Shown in pieces: positions 1 through 5,782 of a stretch of 6,375 nt of DNA (its first letter is position 1; each line of letters opens with the position of its first letter). Origin of the DNA: Oscillospiraceae bacterium (GTDB taxonomy: Bacteria > Bacillota_A > Clostridia > Oscillospirales > Oscillospiraceae). Made by a program: the position numbers and the translations under genes. The stretch covers positions 1 to 6,375 of the forward strand of contig JAFQDR010000045.1 of NCBI GenBank assembly GCA_017415945.1, given 5' to 3'. The notes beneath the pieces were generated by a model that saw nothing but the letters and a program-made list of their open reading frames with translations, ran no database searches and had not been told where the DNA came from.

Positions 1-2
1 CA

Positions 3-212
3 ATGGCGATCACGCATTTTGAGCGCGGCAATGGTCTGATCTCCACGAACAACAATAATATCACCGTGGAATTCAAGGCATCCGAGCTTGAAAAAGAACT
101 GATCACCACCGATAGACGCGAACTGAAGGAAATTGTGGAGCGGGCAAGGCAAAACGTCAATTATAACACACCTATCGACGAGTTATCTGCCATATCCCCG
201 GACAACGTATAA
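3..212 (+). CDS. unrecognised small or 5'-truncated ORF
   Basis: The reading frame is open from the left window edge to TAA at 210-212. The first ATG is at base 3, and only two bases precede it, so no ribosome binding site can be examined. The ORF may be a complete 69-residue protein or the C-terminal end of a longer one. The visible product is hydrophilic. It starts with a beta-like, Asn-rich stretch (four Asn in a row near residues 17-20), followed by a charged helical stretch at about 28-50 rich in Glu, Lys and Arg. It has no membrane segment, signal peptide or Cys motif. I do not recognise a family. It is on the same strand as the conjugation genes that follow, and the 84-bp gap to the next gene is compatible with one transcript. 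The even charge pattern and lack of any competing frame favour a real coding region, but function is unknown. Confidence 0.5.
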   Translation: MAITHFERGNGLISTNNNNITVEFKASELEKELITTDRRELKEIVERARQNVNYNTPIDELSAISPDNV

Positions 213-223
213 ATAACGTATAC

Positions 224-286
224 ATAACGACAACCACACATCAAAAATCATAACGCAAGGCGCAGATTATGCGTCAATAACGACAA
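224..286 (+). repeat. 10-bp direct repeat plus hairpin in leader gap
   Basis: ATAACGACAA occurs at 224-233 and again at 277-286, 53 bp apart (about five helical turns). The core ATAACG also occurs at 213-218 and 250-255. Between the two long copies is a small hairpin, GGCGCA (259-264) with TGCGTC (270-275), six pairs including one G-T and a 5-base loop. There is no T-run, so it is not a terminator. The second repeat copy runs into the ribosome binding site of the next gene. A protein-binding site or a translational control element is possible, but A-rich composition could produce such repeats by chance. Confidence 0.3.
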
Positions 287-296
287 GGAGAAATTC

Positions 297-821
297 ATGA
301 AAGGAATAGCATCAAACCAAAGATTGCATAAAGAAATGATTCTGAAGCTTCTTGACATCGCCGGAGCATTGCCATTTCAGCAGCTTCTCAGTTTGACCAA
401 ACTGGGACCGTCGGTGCTCAATACGTTAATCACTCAACTTCAGCGGGAAAACAGATTGATCCGCAGTATGGAATATGTAGCACTGAGCGAAAAGGCACTG
501 GAAAACAAGCGCGAGGGAGTAGAGGAAGCCATGTGGGTATTCGATGATTTTCTTCCTCGTGCCGATTACTTTACTCCCGGTGAATTTCCCGCAATCGTCT
601 GTTTCTTTGCTGACGGCGCGGATTATGAGATTATCTACGTTCCTGTCGGTCAGGAATATGTCATCAGTAAATCGGTACCCGAATGCGATAATCCCCCAAA
701 ACGGCTTGTTGCCATTGAGAACATCGATCAGATTCCTCAAATAAAGATTCCCAATATAACCGCGTACTGTATCACAGCTCCTGGTGGAAGAACAACTTAT
801 TACAAACGAAAGGAAGAATAG
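297..821 (+). CDS. winged-helix-like conjugative-element protein (DUF5697-like, tentative)
   Basis: A 174-residue soluble protein. Its start is well supported: AAGGAG at 285-290 lies six bases before ATG. Residues about 10-70 read as a winged helix-turn-helix. There is a helix (LHKEMILKLLDIAG), a second helix with a Leu-rich face, a recognition-type helix around GPSVLNTLITQLQRENRLI, and a short wing ending in ALSEKAL. The C-terminal half (about 95-170) alternates beta strands (AIVCFFADG, YEIIYVPVG, ITAYCITAPGG) with short helices, like a small alpha/beta domain. The architecture is what I remember of DUF5697, a family of unknown function in clostridial mobile elements; that assignment is from memory. 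Its N-terminal layout resembles the longer protein at 1578-2678. The next gene begins two bases after its stop, so the two are cotranscribed. A role as DNA-binding relaxosome accessory or regulator is inference. Confidence 0.75.
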   Translation: MKGIASNQRLHKEMILKLLDIAGALPFQQLLSLTKLGPSVLNTLITQLQRENRLIRSMEYVALSEKALENKREGVEEAMWVFDDFLPRADYFTPGEFPAIVCFFADGADYEIIYVPVGQEYVISKSVPECDNPPKRLVAIENIDQIPQIKIPNITAYCITAPGGRTTYYKRKEE

Positions 822-823
822 CT

Positions 824-1420
824 GTGTCCGATCTTCAAAAAAAATTACATGCATACAGCCGTCGTGCTGATCACATTATGAAAGGCTTTGAACAGGCAAG
901 CAAAAAAGTCGGTGTAAATCCTTCTGCACTGGAAACAGAACTTCTTCAGACTACCTTAAATCTTGAACTTCTGTGTCGGAATGCAAGGAGACTCCTTCTC
1001 CAGACATCCGTTGTAAATAAGGAAGCCCTGATTACCCAGGTATGCAATACGCACGACTTTTATGTAGAGGAGCATGGGGGGAAGGTCTATATTACCCTTC
1101 CGACATTGCCGTTGAAGAAGCCTGACAATACAAACTGCTCCTTTATAACCGAGCCGCTTATGTGGTGTTTGCAGAGGTACCATGAAACCCATCCACCTCA
1201 TAAATTCGATTCTGCACGAGTAACTATCTGCCATTGTTACCCCAGAGAAACACCGGTACGGATGGTTCGGGATTATGATAATATTGAGGTCAAGAAAGTC
1301 ATAGACATCCTTGCCTTATTCTTTCTTCATGATGATAATATGGGATGTTGTGAGATTCTCCATACATCTCGCTTTCAAGAGAACTGCAGAACGGAGATCA
1401 CCATATCCGATAGGTTCTGA
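824..1420 (+). CDS. RusA-like Holliday junction resolvase fold protein (DUF6100-like, tentative)
   Basis: A 198-residue protein starting at GTG, with AGGAAG (811-816) seven bases upstream inside the previous gene's end; the genes are two bases apart. Residues 1-80 are mostly helical, with a Leu-rich stretch at about 35-62. Residues about 85-198 follow the layout of E. coli RusA (120 aa). A first strand KVYITLP is followed by a Pro; RusA has SITLP with prolines. Then come a helix (108-122), a strand VTICHCYP (RusA: IRIECHMP), the motif RDYDN at 149-153 (RusA: RDLDN, with catalytic D70 and D72), K157/K158, D161, and the pair D170-D171 (RusA D90-D91). A final strand TEITI matches RusA LELTI. The spacing from the second Asp of DxDN to the last Asp is 19 residues in both. 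Lys and the mid-helix Asp are shifted by one. From memory the family may be Pfam DUF6100. In RusA these acids bind Mg2+ and cut four-way DNA junctions. Nuclease activity here is inferred. Confidence 0.75.
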   Translation: MSDLQKKLHAYSRRADHIMKGFEQASKKVGVNPSALETELLQTTLNLELLCRNARRLLLQTSVVNKEALITQVCNTHDFYVEEHGGKVYITLPTLPLKKPDNTNCSFITEPLMWCLQRYHETHPPHKFDSARVTICHCYPRETPVRMVRDYDNIEVKKVIDILALFFLHDDNMGCCEILHTSRFQENCRTEITISDRF

Positions 1421-1435
1421 AATCCTGTGAAAAGC

Positions 1436-1487
1436 GGGAATTTTCGTCTGGAAAACCCCTGAAAAAACCGTTGGTTCAATTCCAGAC
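1436..1487 (+). repeat. overlapping inverted repeats in the 157-bp gap
   Basis: The gap 1421-1577 holds a perfect 8-bp inverted repeat, GTCTGGAA (1446-1453) and TTCCAGAC (1480-1487), separated by 26 bases. Nested inside is AACC-GTT-GGTT (1466-1476). A competing hairpin pairs GGG..TTTTC (1436-1445, with an AA bulge) with GAAAACCC (1451-1458). The two larger structures share bases 1446-1453 or their neighbours and cannot both form fully. No T-run follows either stem, so neither is a standard intrinsic terminator. The site may be an operator or an mRNA processing or control element. Confidence 0.4.
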
Positions 1488-1498
1488 ATACCTATATT
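1471..1498 (+). promoter_or_regulatory. weak candidate promoter upstream of the 366-aa gene
   Basis: TTGGTT (1471-1476) and TATATT (1493-1498) are spaced by 16 bases. Each box has one or two departures from the sigma-A consensus, and the -35 lies in the inner arm of the inverted repeat. A transcript from here would give the 1578 gene a leader of about 70 bases. This is an AT-rich stretch, so chance similarity is quite possible. The gap is the only non-coding break within the first gene block, which is the main reason to consider a promoter here. Confidence 0.25.
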
Positions 1499-1577
1499 AT
1501 ATGAAACGATTTGACAAAGCCATGTAATTCGAACCGGATTAACAGGCTGTCGGTACAGAAATCAGAAAGGACATGAT

Positions 1578-2678
1578 ATGGAAAAAGAATCAGATATTAC
1601 ACGGCTGAAGGACGAAATATTACACCTTACAGCCTTATCGGGAGAGATCTCTCCTGTCGCACTCAGTCGATTGGATCGATCGCCCAAGTACGTTCAGAAC
1701 TGCCTTTATGATCTGATGCAGGAGTACATGCTTATATATTGCTGTAAGGACGATCTGGAAGGATACAGGTTGAAGCCTCGTGGAAAACACTATCTTGCCA
1801 GTACATATCCGGCCCGTTTCGCAGACTTTTTCGCAGTCGGAAATAAAGCGAATAAAGTACGGTTGGATCTGATGCATCGTCGGCGTAATCTGCATTCGTC
1901 TGAGATCGTGACAATGATGTACAAAAACGGTGCCGCAATATTTCCTGATGACAAGCCAAAGCTGTATGCTCCCCTCGCAGACTCCTCACAGTCTTCACAG
2001 TCGAGGTACTACACTTCTTATGAGGTGAAGGATATCAGTGAAGACGGTATTAAGATCAACAATACCAGATTCAACGGATTGTTACGGTGCTGCAGGGGAG
2101 ATTTTCTTCTGTATAATATGGGTGCTGGTCTGAACAAATGGGAGAAAGCAGCGGAAGACCGCGCTCTGAGTTTGATAGGATCCAAGCTCCACACAAAAGT
2201 TCATCAGATTATGCTGGGACACAATATGGATCTTGCCCTCACAATGCTGAAGAGTGAAGGCAGAAAGCAGGATCAGTATTTTCGCATTGATGAGATGACA
2301 GAATCCATGTGCTATATCCCGGTCACAATGGAAGGAGATTTCCTTCTTCGCATGAACTTTCTGAGTGATTCTATGAAGCGGCTGAAATACTCGGTTCTTC
2401 AGAAGATGAATCTGCAGCCATGCCCAAACTCCCTTGATTGTGACGGATATGCAGATGACAGGACCGCTGTACTGTTTGCGTGTGATATGGATCTCAAGCG
2501 GATCCGGAATCTGAAAGCAGGTGCGGATGTCGGTCATCTGAAACTTATCGTCATCTGCTTTGACTTCCAGGCAGAACTTCTCAAGAGGTATTTCGGAGAT
2601 CTTGCCACGATCCGCACCATTGATGCCCGTAAGACAGCCGAGCTGTTCAAGATCCCATACGGAGGTGGTGCGTCATGA
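1578..2678 (+). CDS. winged-helix N-terminal conjugative-element protein (replication-relaxation-like, tentative)
   Basis: A 366-residue soluble protein with AAGGA (1567-1571) six bases before ATG. Residues about 10-75 form a winged helix-turn-helix: helix ITRLKDEILHLTAL, a helix pair around SPVALSRLDRSPKYVQNCLYDL, then a wing ending in YRLKPRGKHYL. A second helical region contains VRLDLMHRRRNLHSSEIVTMMY (about 94-115, basic). The C-terminal part (about 295-355) looks alpha/beta, with strands TAVLFACDM and LKLIVICFD followed by a helix and ATIRTIDA. A winged helix plus a distal alpha/beta domain is reminiscent of the replication-relaxation (Replic_Relax/MobC-like) proteins of Gram-positive mobile elements. 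That call rests on layout rather than a diagnostic motif. The last four bases overlap the start of the VirD4-like gene (ATGA), implying translational coupling. A relaxosome or coupling-protein partner role is inferred from this. No catalytic motif was seen. Confidence 0.75.
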   Translation: MEKESDITRLKDEILHLTALSGEISPVALSRLDRSPKYVQNCLYDLMQEYMLIYCCKDDLEGYRLKPRGKHYLASTYPARFADFFAVGNKANKVRLDLMHRRRNLHSSEIVTMMYKNGAAIFPDDKPKLYAPLADSSQSSQSRYYTSYEVKDISEDGIKINNTRFNGLLRCCRGDFLLYNMGAGLNKWEKAAEDRALSLIGSKLHTKVHQIMLGHNMDLALTMLKSEGRKQDQYFRIDEMTESMCYIPVTMEGDFLLRMNFLSDSMKRLKYSVLQKMNLQPCPNSLDCDGYADDRTAVLFACDMDLKRIRNLKAGADVGHLKLIVICFDFQAELLKRYFGDLATIRTIDARKTAELFKIPYGGGAS

Positions 2679-4555
2679 GAAAACAATCGTGGAAGCTGAT
2701 CTTTGCTTTGCCCGCACTTGCTGTGGTTCTGTATGCCGGAGGATTTATCTCCCAGCTCATACTTAACTATAAAGTGTGGCAGGCAGCCGGTCAGATCGGC
2801 TCACCCACCTATCCATCCTTTGAACTGTCCGCCTGTATTGACGGACTTTTTTCATTCCCGTATGGACTATACGGTGTGGGTATCTGCCTCGGTGCTCTCG
2901 CAATACTGATTTTCTATATGATGTATTCGGGAGACAACGACGGTGAAGTTATGGATCAGGAGCGGAATCTCTCCTATTCCAATAAAGGTACCTATGGAAC
3001 ATCCGGATTCATGACAGATGTGGAATTGCGTGAAGTTCTGGAGCTTTGTGACCCCAAAAAAACGGACGGAACGATTCTCGGGAAGCTTAATGGAAAAGCT
3101 GTATGCCTTCCGCTGAAAAGCCGAATGAATCGGAATATCGCAGTCTTCGGAGCCTCGGGCACCATGAAGTCCCGTGCCTTTGCCCGCAATATGATCTTCC
3201 AGACCGTGAAACGCGGTGAGAGTCTTGTGGTCACGGACCCGAAGTCGGAACTGTACGAAGACATGGCACAGTATCTGGAGGACAACGGGTATCTGGTCAA
3301 GGTCTTCAACCTGGTAAGCCCCGAACACTCCGATTCATGGAACTTCCTTGCAGAAACCGAAGGCGAGGAGATTATGGCACAGACACTGGTAGATGTCATT
3401 ATCAAAAATACCGGTTCCCTCAAGGGCGATCCCTTCTGGGACAATTCGGAAGCCAATCTGCTCAAAGCACTGGTACTGTATGTTATGCGTGAGTACCCCG
3501 AAGAGAATCGGAACATGGGTGAGGTATATAAGCTGCTCACGGTCAGCAGTGAGGCTGGTCTGAACAAGCTCTTCAGTATCCTTCCAATCGCTCACCCTGC
3601 GAAGGCACCGTACAACATCTTCAAACAGGCAGCCGAATCGGTGCGCGGCGGCATCATCATCGGACTCGGCTCCAGACTTCAGGTATTCCAGAACAGTCTG
3701 ATTTGTGAAATGACCGGCTCTGATGATATTGATCTGGAGCTTCCCGGGCATCAGAAGTGTGCGTATTTCTGTATTACTTCCGACCAGGACTCCACATTCG
3801 ATTTCCTGTCGTCACTGTTCTTCTCGTTCCTGTTCATCAAGCTGGTCCGATATGCTGACAAGCACTGTGTTGGCGGAAAACTGACCGTACCCGTTACCTT
3901 TGTTTGCGATGAGTTCCCGAATATCGGTACGATACCGGATTTCTGTAAGAAGATCAGCACAGTCCGAAGCCGTGGCCTGAACATCTCCATCATATTTCAG
4001 AATCTCGCGCAGCTCCAGAACCGATACCCGCAGAACCAGTGGCAGGAGATTCTCGGCAACTGTGATACCCAGCTTTTTCTCGGGTGTACCGATGAGCTGA
4101 CCGCCACCTTTATTTCAAACCGTACCGGGGATGTCACCATTGGTGTATCCAGTAAAGCAAAGCAGCTGGGAACCTGGCGCATCTCCGATTATACCCCGGA
4201 GTATCGGAAAACTACCTCTATCGGTAAGCGCAAACTCCTCACACCGGATGAAGTTCTGCGTCTTCCTTTGGAAAAAGCACTGGTCATTCTGAGAGGGCAA
4301 AAGGTGCTGAAGGTAGATAAGTTCGATTACACACTGCATCCGGAGTCGAAGAAGCTCACTCCCTGCAAGGCGGTGGATCATATCCCTGCATGGGCACATA
4401 GCAGCGAAGCAGATACCCGGGAACCCGAGCCGGATCCGACTCCCAAACCTATCAGCGAAGCTCCCGTAAAGGAAACTCCGCCGCCCACACCCAAAGCCCA
4501 CACTGGCAATGCGATGCCGGAATTTGAAGCTGTTGATATCAGCAATCTATTTTAA
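2675..4555 (+). CDS. virD4: VirD4/TraG-family type IV coupling protein
   Basis: A 626-residue membrane ATPase that in this family brings the relaxase-DNA complex to the conjugation channel at the inner face of the membrane. Start: ATG inside the ATGA overlap, with GGAGG (2661-2665) nine bases upstream. Two N-terminal membrane segments lie at about 6-30 and 63-84, with a short external loop between them. The nucleotide-binding core follows: Walker A-like GASGTMKS (159-166), the family hallmark DPKSELY (188-194), the DSWNFL segment (220-225), GDPFWDNSEANLL (251-263), Walker B with VCDEFPNIG (410-418) and IPDF (420-423), then SRGLNISIIFQN (432-443), where Q442 probably acts as a sensor. The length and motif order fit full-length clostridial VirD4-like proteins. 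Oddities: Met164 replaces the usual Gly before Walker A Lys165, and the last 50 residues form a Pro/Glu/Lys-rich tail (about 580-612) that may bind partners. Family identification is near certain; substrates are unknown. Confidence 0.97.
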   Translation: MRKQSWKLIFALPALAVVLYAGGFISQLILNYKVWQAAGQIGSPTYPSFELSACIDGLFSFPYGLYGVGICLGALAILIFYMMYSGDNDGEVMDQERNLSYSNKGTYGTSGFMTDVELREVLELCDPKKTDGTILGKLNGKAVCLPLKSRMNRNIAVFGASGTMKSRAFARNMIFQTVKRGESLVVTDPKSELYEDMAQYLEDNGYLVKVFNLVSPEHSDSWNFLAETEGEEIMAQTLVDVIIKNTGSLKGDPFWDNSEANLLKALVLYVMREYPEENRNMGEVYKLLTVSSEAGLNKLFSILPIAHPAKAPYNIFKQAAESVRGGIIIGLGSRLQVFQNSLICEMTGSDDIDLELPGHQKCAYFCITSDQDSTFDFLSSLFFSFLFIKLVRYADKHCVGGKLTVPVTFVCDEFPNIGTIPDFCKKISTVRSRGLNISIIFQNLAQLQNRYPQNQWQEILGNCDTQLFLGCTDELTATFISNRTGDVTIGVSSKAKQLGTWRISDYTPEYRKTTSIGKRKLLTPDEVLRLPLEKALVILRGQKVLKVDKFDYTLHPESKKLTPCKAVDHIPAWAHSSEADTREPEPDPTPKPISEAPVKETPPPTPKAHTGNAMPEFEAVDISNLF

Positions 4556-4570
4556 CAGGAGGAAAATTTT

Positions 4571-5575
4571 ATGCCAGCCAAAAAGAAAACAGACCCCGAA
4601 GTGGAAGAAATGCTCGATGAAAAGGTTGAAGAAAAAAACGAAAAGCGAGCAGATGACGTTCTCCGTGCGGAAGACATTCTCACGGTCGAAGCCAGAGATG
4701 TCGTTGAAACGGATGAGGACCGTGAAAACAGCATCTGGTTTGAACTTCGCAATGCCCATCGTGCCCGCAGGATTCTGACAGGCAGAATGGATGCAATGGA
4801 GAGAACCCCCAACGGAGATCACCTTGTAGTGGTATACTATAAGGATTTCCGGGTGGTTATCCCGTATGAAGAAATGAACATTAACCTCATTGACGATCCT
4901 GATCTGGGCGACATCAACGTGCGCAGAGACAAGATTGTGGGAACCATGCTCGGTGCCGAGATCGACTTTATTATCAAAGGAATTGATCCGGAGGAACGCA
5001 CGATCGTTGCAAGCCGTAAGGAAGCAATGATGCGAAAGCGAAGCATGTTCTATGAACATCAGAAGAGCGATGGTTCTTATCATATCTACGAAGGCCGTGT
5101 TGTGCAGGCTCGTGTGATTGCAGTCGCTGAAAAGGTGATCCGCGTAGAGGTATTCGGTGTGGAATGTCCCATCATCGCCCGAGATATTTCATGGGATTGG
5201 ATGGGTGACTGTCATGATTACTACCGCATCGGCGACCGGATTCTTGTACGAGTCACGGATGTCCAGAATCGTGATAACATTGAGAATCTCCGGATCCGTG
5301 CGGATATCCGCAGCATCACCGATGCGGAAATGCTGGAGAAGCTGAATAAATGTACGCTGCAGGCCAGATATGCAGGAGTCATTACGGACATCCATGGCGG
5401 ACGACTGTATATCCGTCTATCTAACGGTGTCAATGCTATTGCGGAAACCTGTTATGATCCCCGAACTCCGGGTAAACGGGATGAGATCAGTTTTGTTCTG
5501 ACCAAGATCAATACAGAAAGACGCATTGCATACGGCATTGTTGCGAGAATTATCCGGCAAAATTATGGCTCCTAA
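4571..5575 (+). CDS. S1/OB-fold-repeat protein of a conjugative element
   Basis: A 334-residue soluble protein with a perfect AGGAGG (4557-4562) eight bases before ATG, 15 bases after the coupling-protein stop, so it is in the same operon. Residues 1-50 are a highly charged, probably disordered or helical tail with a Lys patch at 4-6. Three S1-like segments follow. The first, about 65-155, has GRMDAMERT, LVVVYYKDFRVVIPYEEM, LGAEIDFIIKGIDPEERTIVASRK. The second, about 172-245, has YEGRVVQARVIAV, FGVECPIIARDIS, YRIGDRILVRVTDV. The third, about 263-330, has ARYAGVITDIHGGRLYIRL and later strands. The GxV...G...l.ds pattern, the middle G-D-R-I-L-V-R-V strand and the post-domain Arg/Lys are those of ribosomal protein S1-type RNA-binding domains. 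Binding of RNA or single-stranded DNA is inferred from the fold; repeats 1 and 3 are diverged. Its role in conjugation is unknown. It is not the housekeeping ribosomal S1, which has other neighbours and higher repeat similarity. Confidence 0.85.
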   Translation: MPAKKKTDPEVEEMLDEKVEEKNEKRADDVLRAEDILTVEARDVVETDEDRENSIWFELRNAHRARRILTGRMDAMERTPNGDHLVVVYYKDFRVVIPYEEMNINLIDDPDLGDINVRRDKIVGTMLGAEIDFIIKGIDPEERTIVASRKEAMMRKRSMFYEHQKSDGSYHIYEGRVVQARVIAVAEKVIRVEVFGVECPIIARDISWDWMGDCHDYYRIGDRILVRVTDVQNRDNIENLRIRADIRSITDAEMLEKLNKCTLQARYAGVITDIHGGRLYIRLSNGVNAIAETCYDPRTPGKRDEISFVLTKINTERRIAYGIVARIIRQNYGS

Positions 5576-5589
5576 AAGAAAATTTCGAA

Positions 5590-5637
5590 AGTTATACAGA
5601 AGTTATACAGGAGTTATACAAAAGTTATACAGAAGTT
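5590..5637 (+). repeat. 11-bp tandem repeat array (iteron/operator-like)
   Basis: AGTTATACA occurs four times, at 5590-5598, 5601-5609, 5612-5620 and 5623-5631, each separated by two variable bases (GA, GG, AA, GA). A partial fifth unit, AGTT, is at 5634-5637. The period is exactly 11 bp, close to one helical turn, so all units face the same side of the DNA. A degenerate unit AGTTACACA (5646-5654) overlaps the last base of the promoter -35 box, and AGTTATA recurs at 5682-5688 past the start point. The array starts 15 bases after the S1-like gene stop. It is best read as a cooperative binding site for an element-encoded regulator. The TTATACAGA frame is also one mismatch from the DnaA box form TTATNCACA, so DnaA binding or a replication role is an alternative. 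Confidence 0.85.
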
Positions 5638-5640
5638 TCC

Positions 5641-5669
5641 TTGACAGTTACACAACGATCTGATATAAT
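5641..5669 (+). promoter_or_regulatory. consensus sigma-A promoter with extended -10
   Basis: TTGACA (5641-5646) and TATAAT (5664-5669) both match the consensus perfectly, with an optimal 17-bp spacer. TG one base before the -10 (5661-5662) makes it an extended -10. The likely start is about 5676. It faces the TadE-like genes. The 11-bp repeats end four bases upstream of the -35 and a degenerate unit overlaps it, so a bound repressor could block polymerase. A promoter this strong inside a mobile element is expected to need tight control. Confidence 0.9.
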
Positions 5670-5675
5670 ATTTAC

Positions 5676-5752
5676 AGTCAAAGTTATAGCTAATGGCCGT
5701 ATTACAATGAATTCTCTCCGGAGAAAATCATGGTGATGCGGCCTTTTTGTTT
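5676..5752 (+). ncRNA. short structured leader RNA (putative)
   Basis: If the 5641-5669 promoter starts near 5676 and the hairpin at 5695-5743 terminates, the product is a roughly 75-base RNA. Its predicted fold is a GC-rich closing stem holding two small hairpins, UCU-CCGG-AGA (5715-5724) and AUCA-UGG-UGAU (5727-5737), then a U-run. It could be a regulatory leader, or an independent small RNA. I do not recognise an Rfam family. The 3' end is approximate. Confidence 0.4.
5695..5752 (+). terminator. branched hairpin with T-run: attenuator or terminator
   Basis: GGCCGT (5695-5700) pairs with GCGGCC (5738-5743), six pairs with one G-T at the inner end, and is followed directly by TTTTTGTTT (5744-5752). 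The enclosed 37 bases contain the perfect palindrome TCTCCGGAGA (5715-5724) and the hairpin ATCA-TGG-TGAT (5727-5737), which bring the stem arms together. It sits between a very strong promoter and the first TadE-like gene (ATG at 5783). It therefore either attenuates that transcript or ends a short RNA. It would also stop readthrough from the S1-like gene. Confidence 0.7.
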
Positions 5753-5768
5753 CCCATCAGAATCCTGA
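5730..5768 (+). CDS. possible 12-residue leader peptide within the attenuator
   Basis: ATG at 5730 has GGAG (5720-5723) six bases upstream and runs 12 codons (MVMRPFCFPSES) to TGA at 5766-5768. Its ribosome binding site lies in the palindrome TCTCCGGAGA and its codons cover the 3' arm and T-run of the terminator. Its stop abuts the AAGGGGG ribosome binding site of the next gene. Such placement would let translation open the terminator, but an ORF this short could arise by chance. Another mini-ORF, MNSLRRKSW (5707-5736), ends at TGATG inside it but has no clear ribosome binding site. Confidence 0.2.
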   Translation: MVMRPFCFPSES

Positions 5769-5782
5769 AGGGGGTGTTTGAC

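Noticed and set aside
259..275. Hairpin before the 297 gene as an intrinsic terminator
   Set aside because: The stem is short and no T-run follows it, so termination is unlikely.
426..854. 142-residue minus-strand ORF
   Set aside because: It lies wholly opposite the 297-821 gene, has no convincing ribosome binding site, and shows Cys/Phe-rich low-plausibility composition. It is a shadow of the + strand codons.
1511..1516. TTGACA as a -35 box in the gap before the 366-aa gene
   Set aside because: No acceptable -10 box lies 15-19 bases downstream; the nearest AT-rich hexamers are at the wrong distance.
2867..3751. Long minus-strand ORFs opposite the coupling protein
   Set aside because: The + strand frame carries every VirD4 motif in order. 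The minus-strand frames overlap one another and show no recognisable domain.
5590..5637. CRISPR-like array
   Set aside because: Units are 9 bp with 2-bp spacers, far below CRISPR repeat and spacer sizes, and sit at a promoter. An operator or iteron reading fits.
5747..5782. Upstream TTG start giving a 158-residue TadE-like protein
   Set aside because: The TTG lies within the terminator T-run and has no ribosome binding site. ATG at 5783 has AAGGGGG at proper spacing and gives the expected short N-terminus before the membrane helix.
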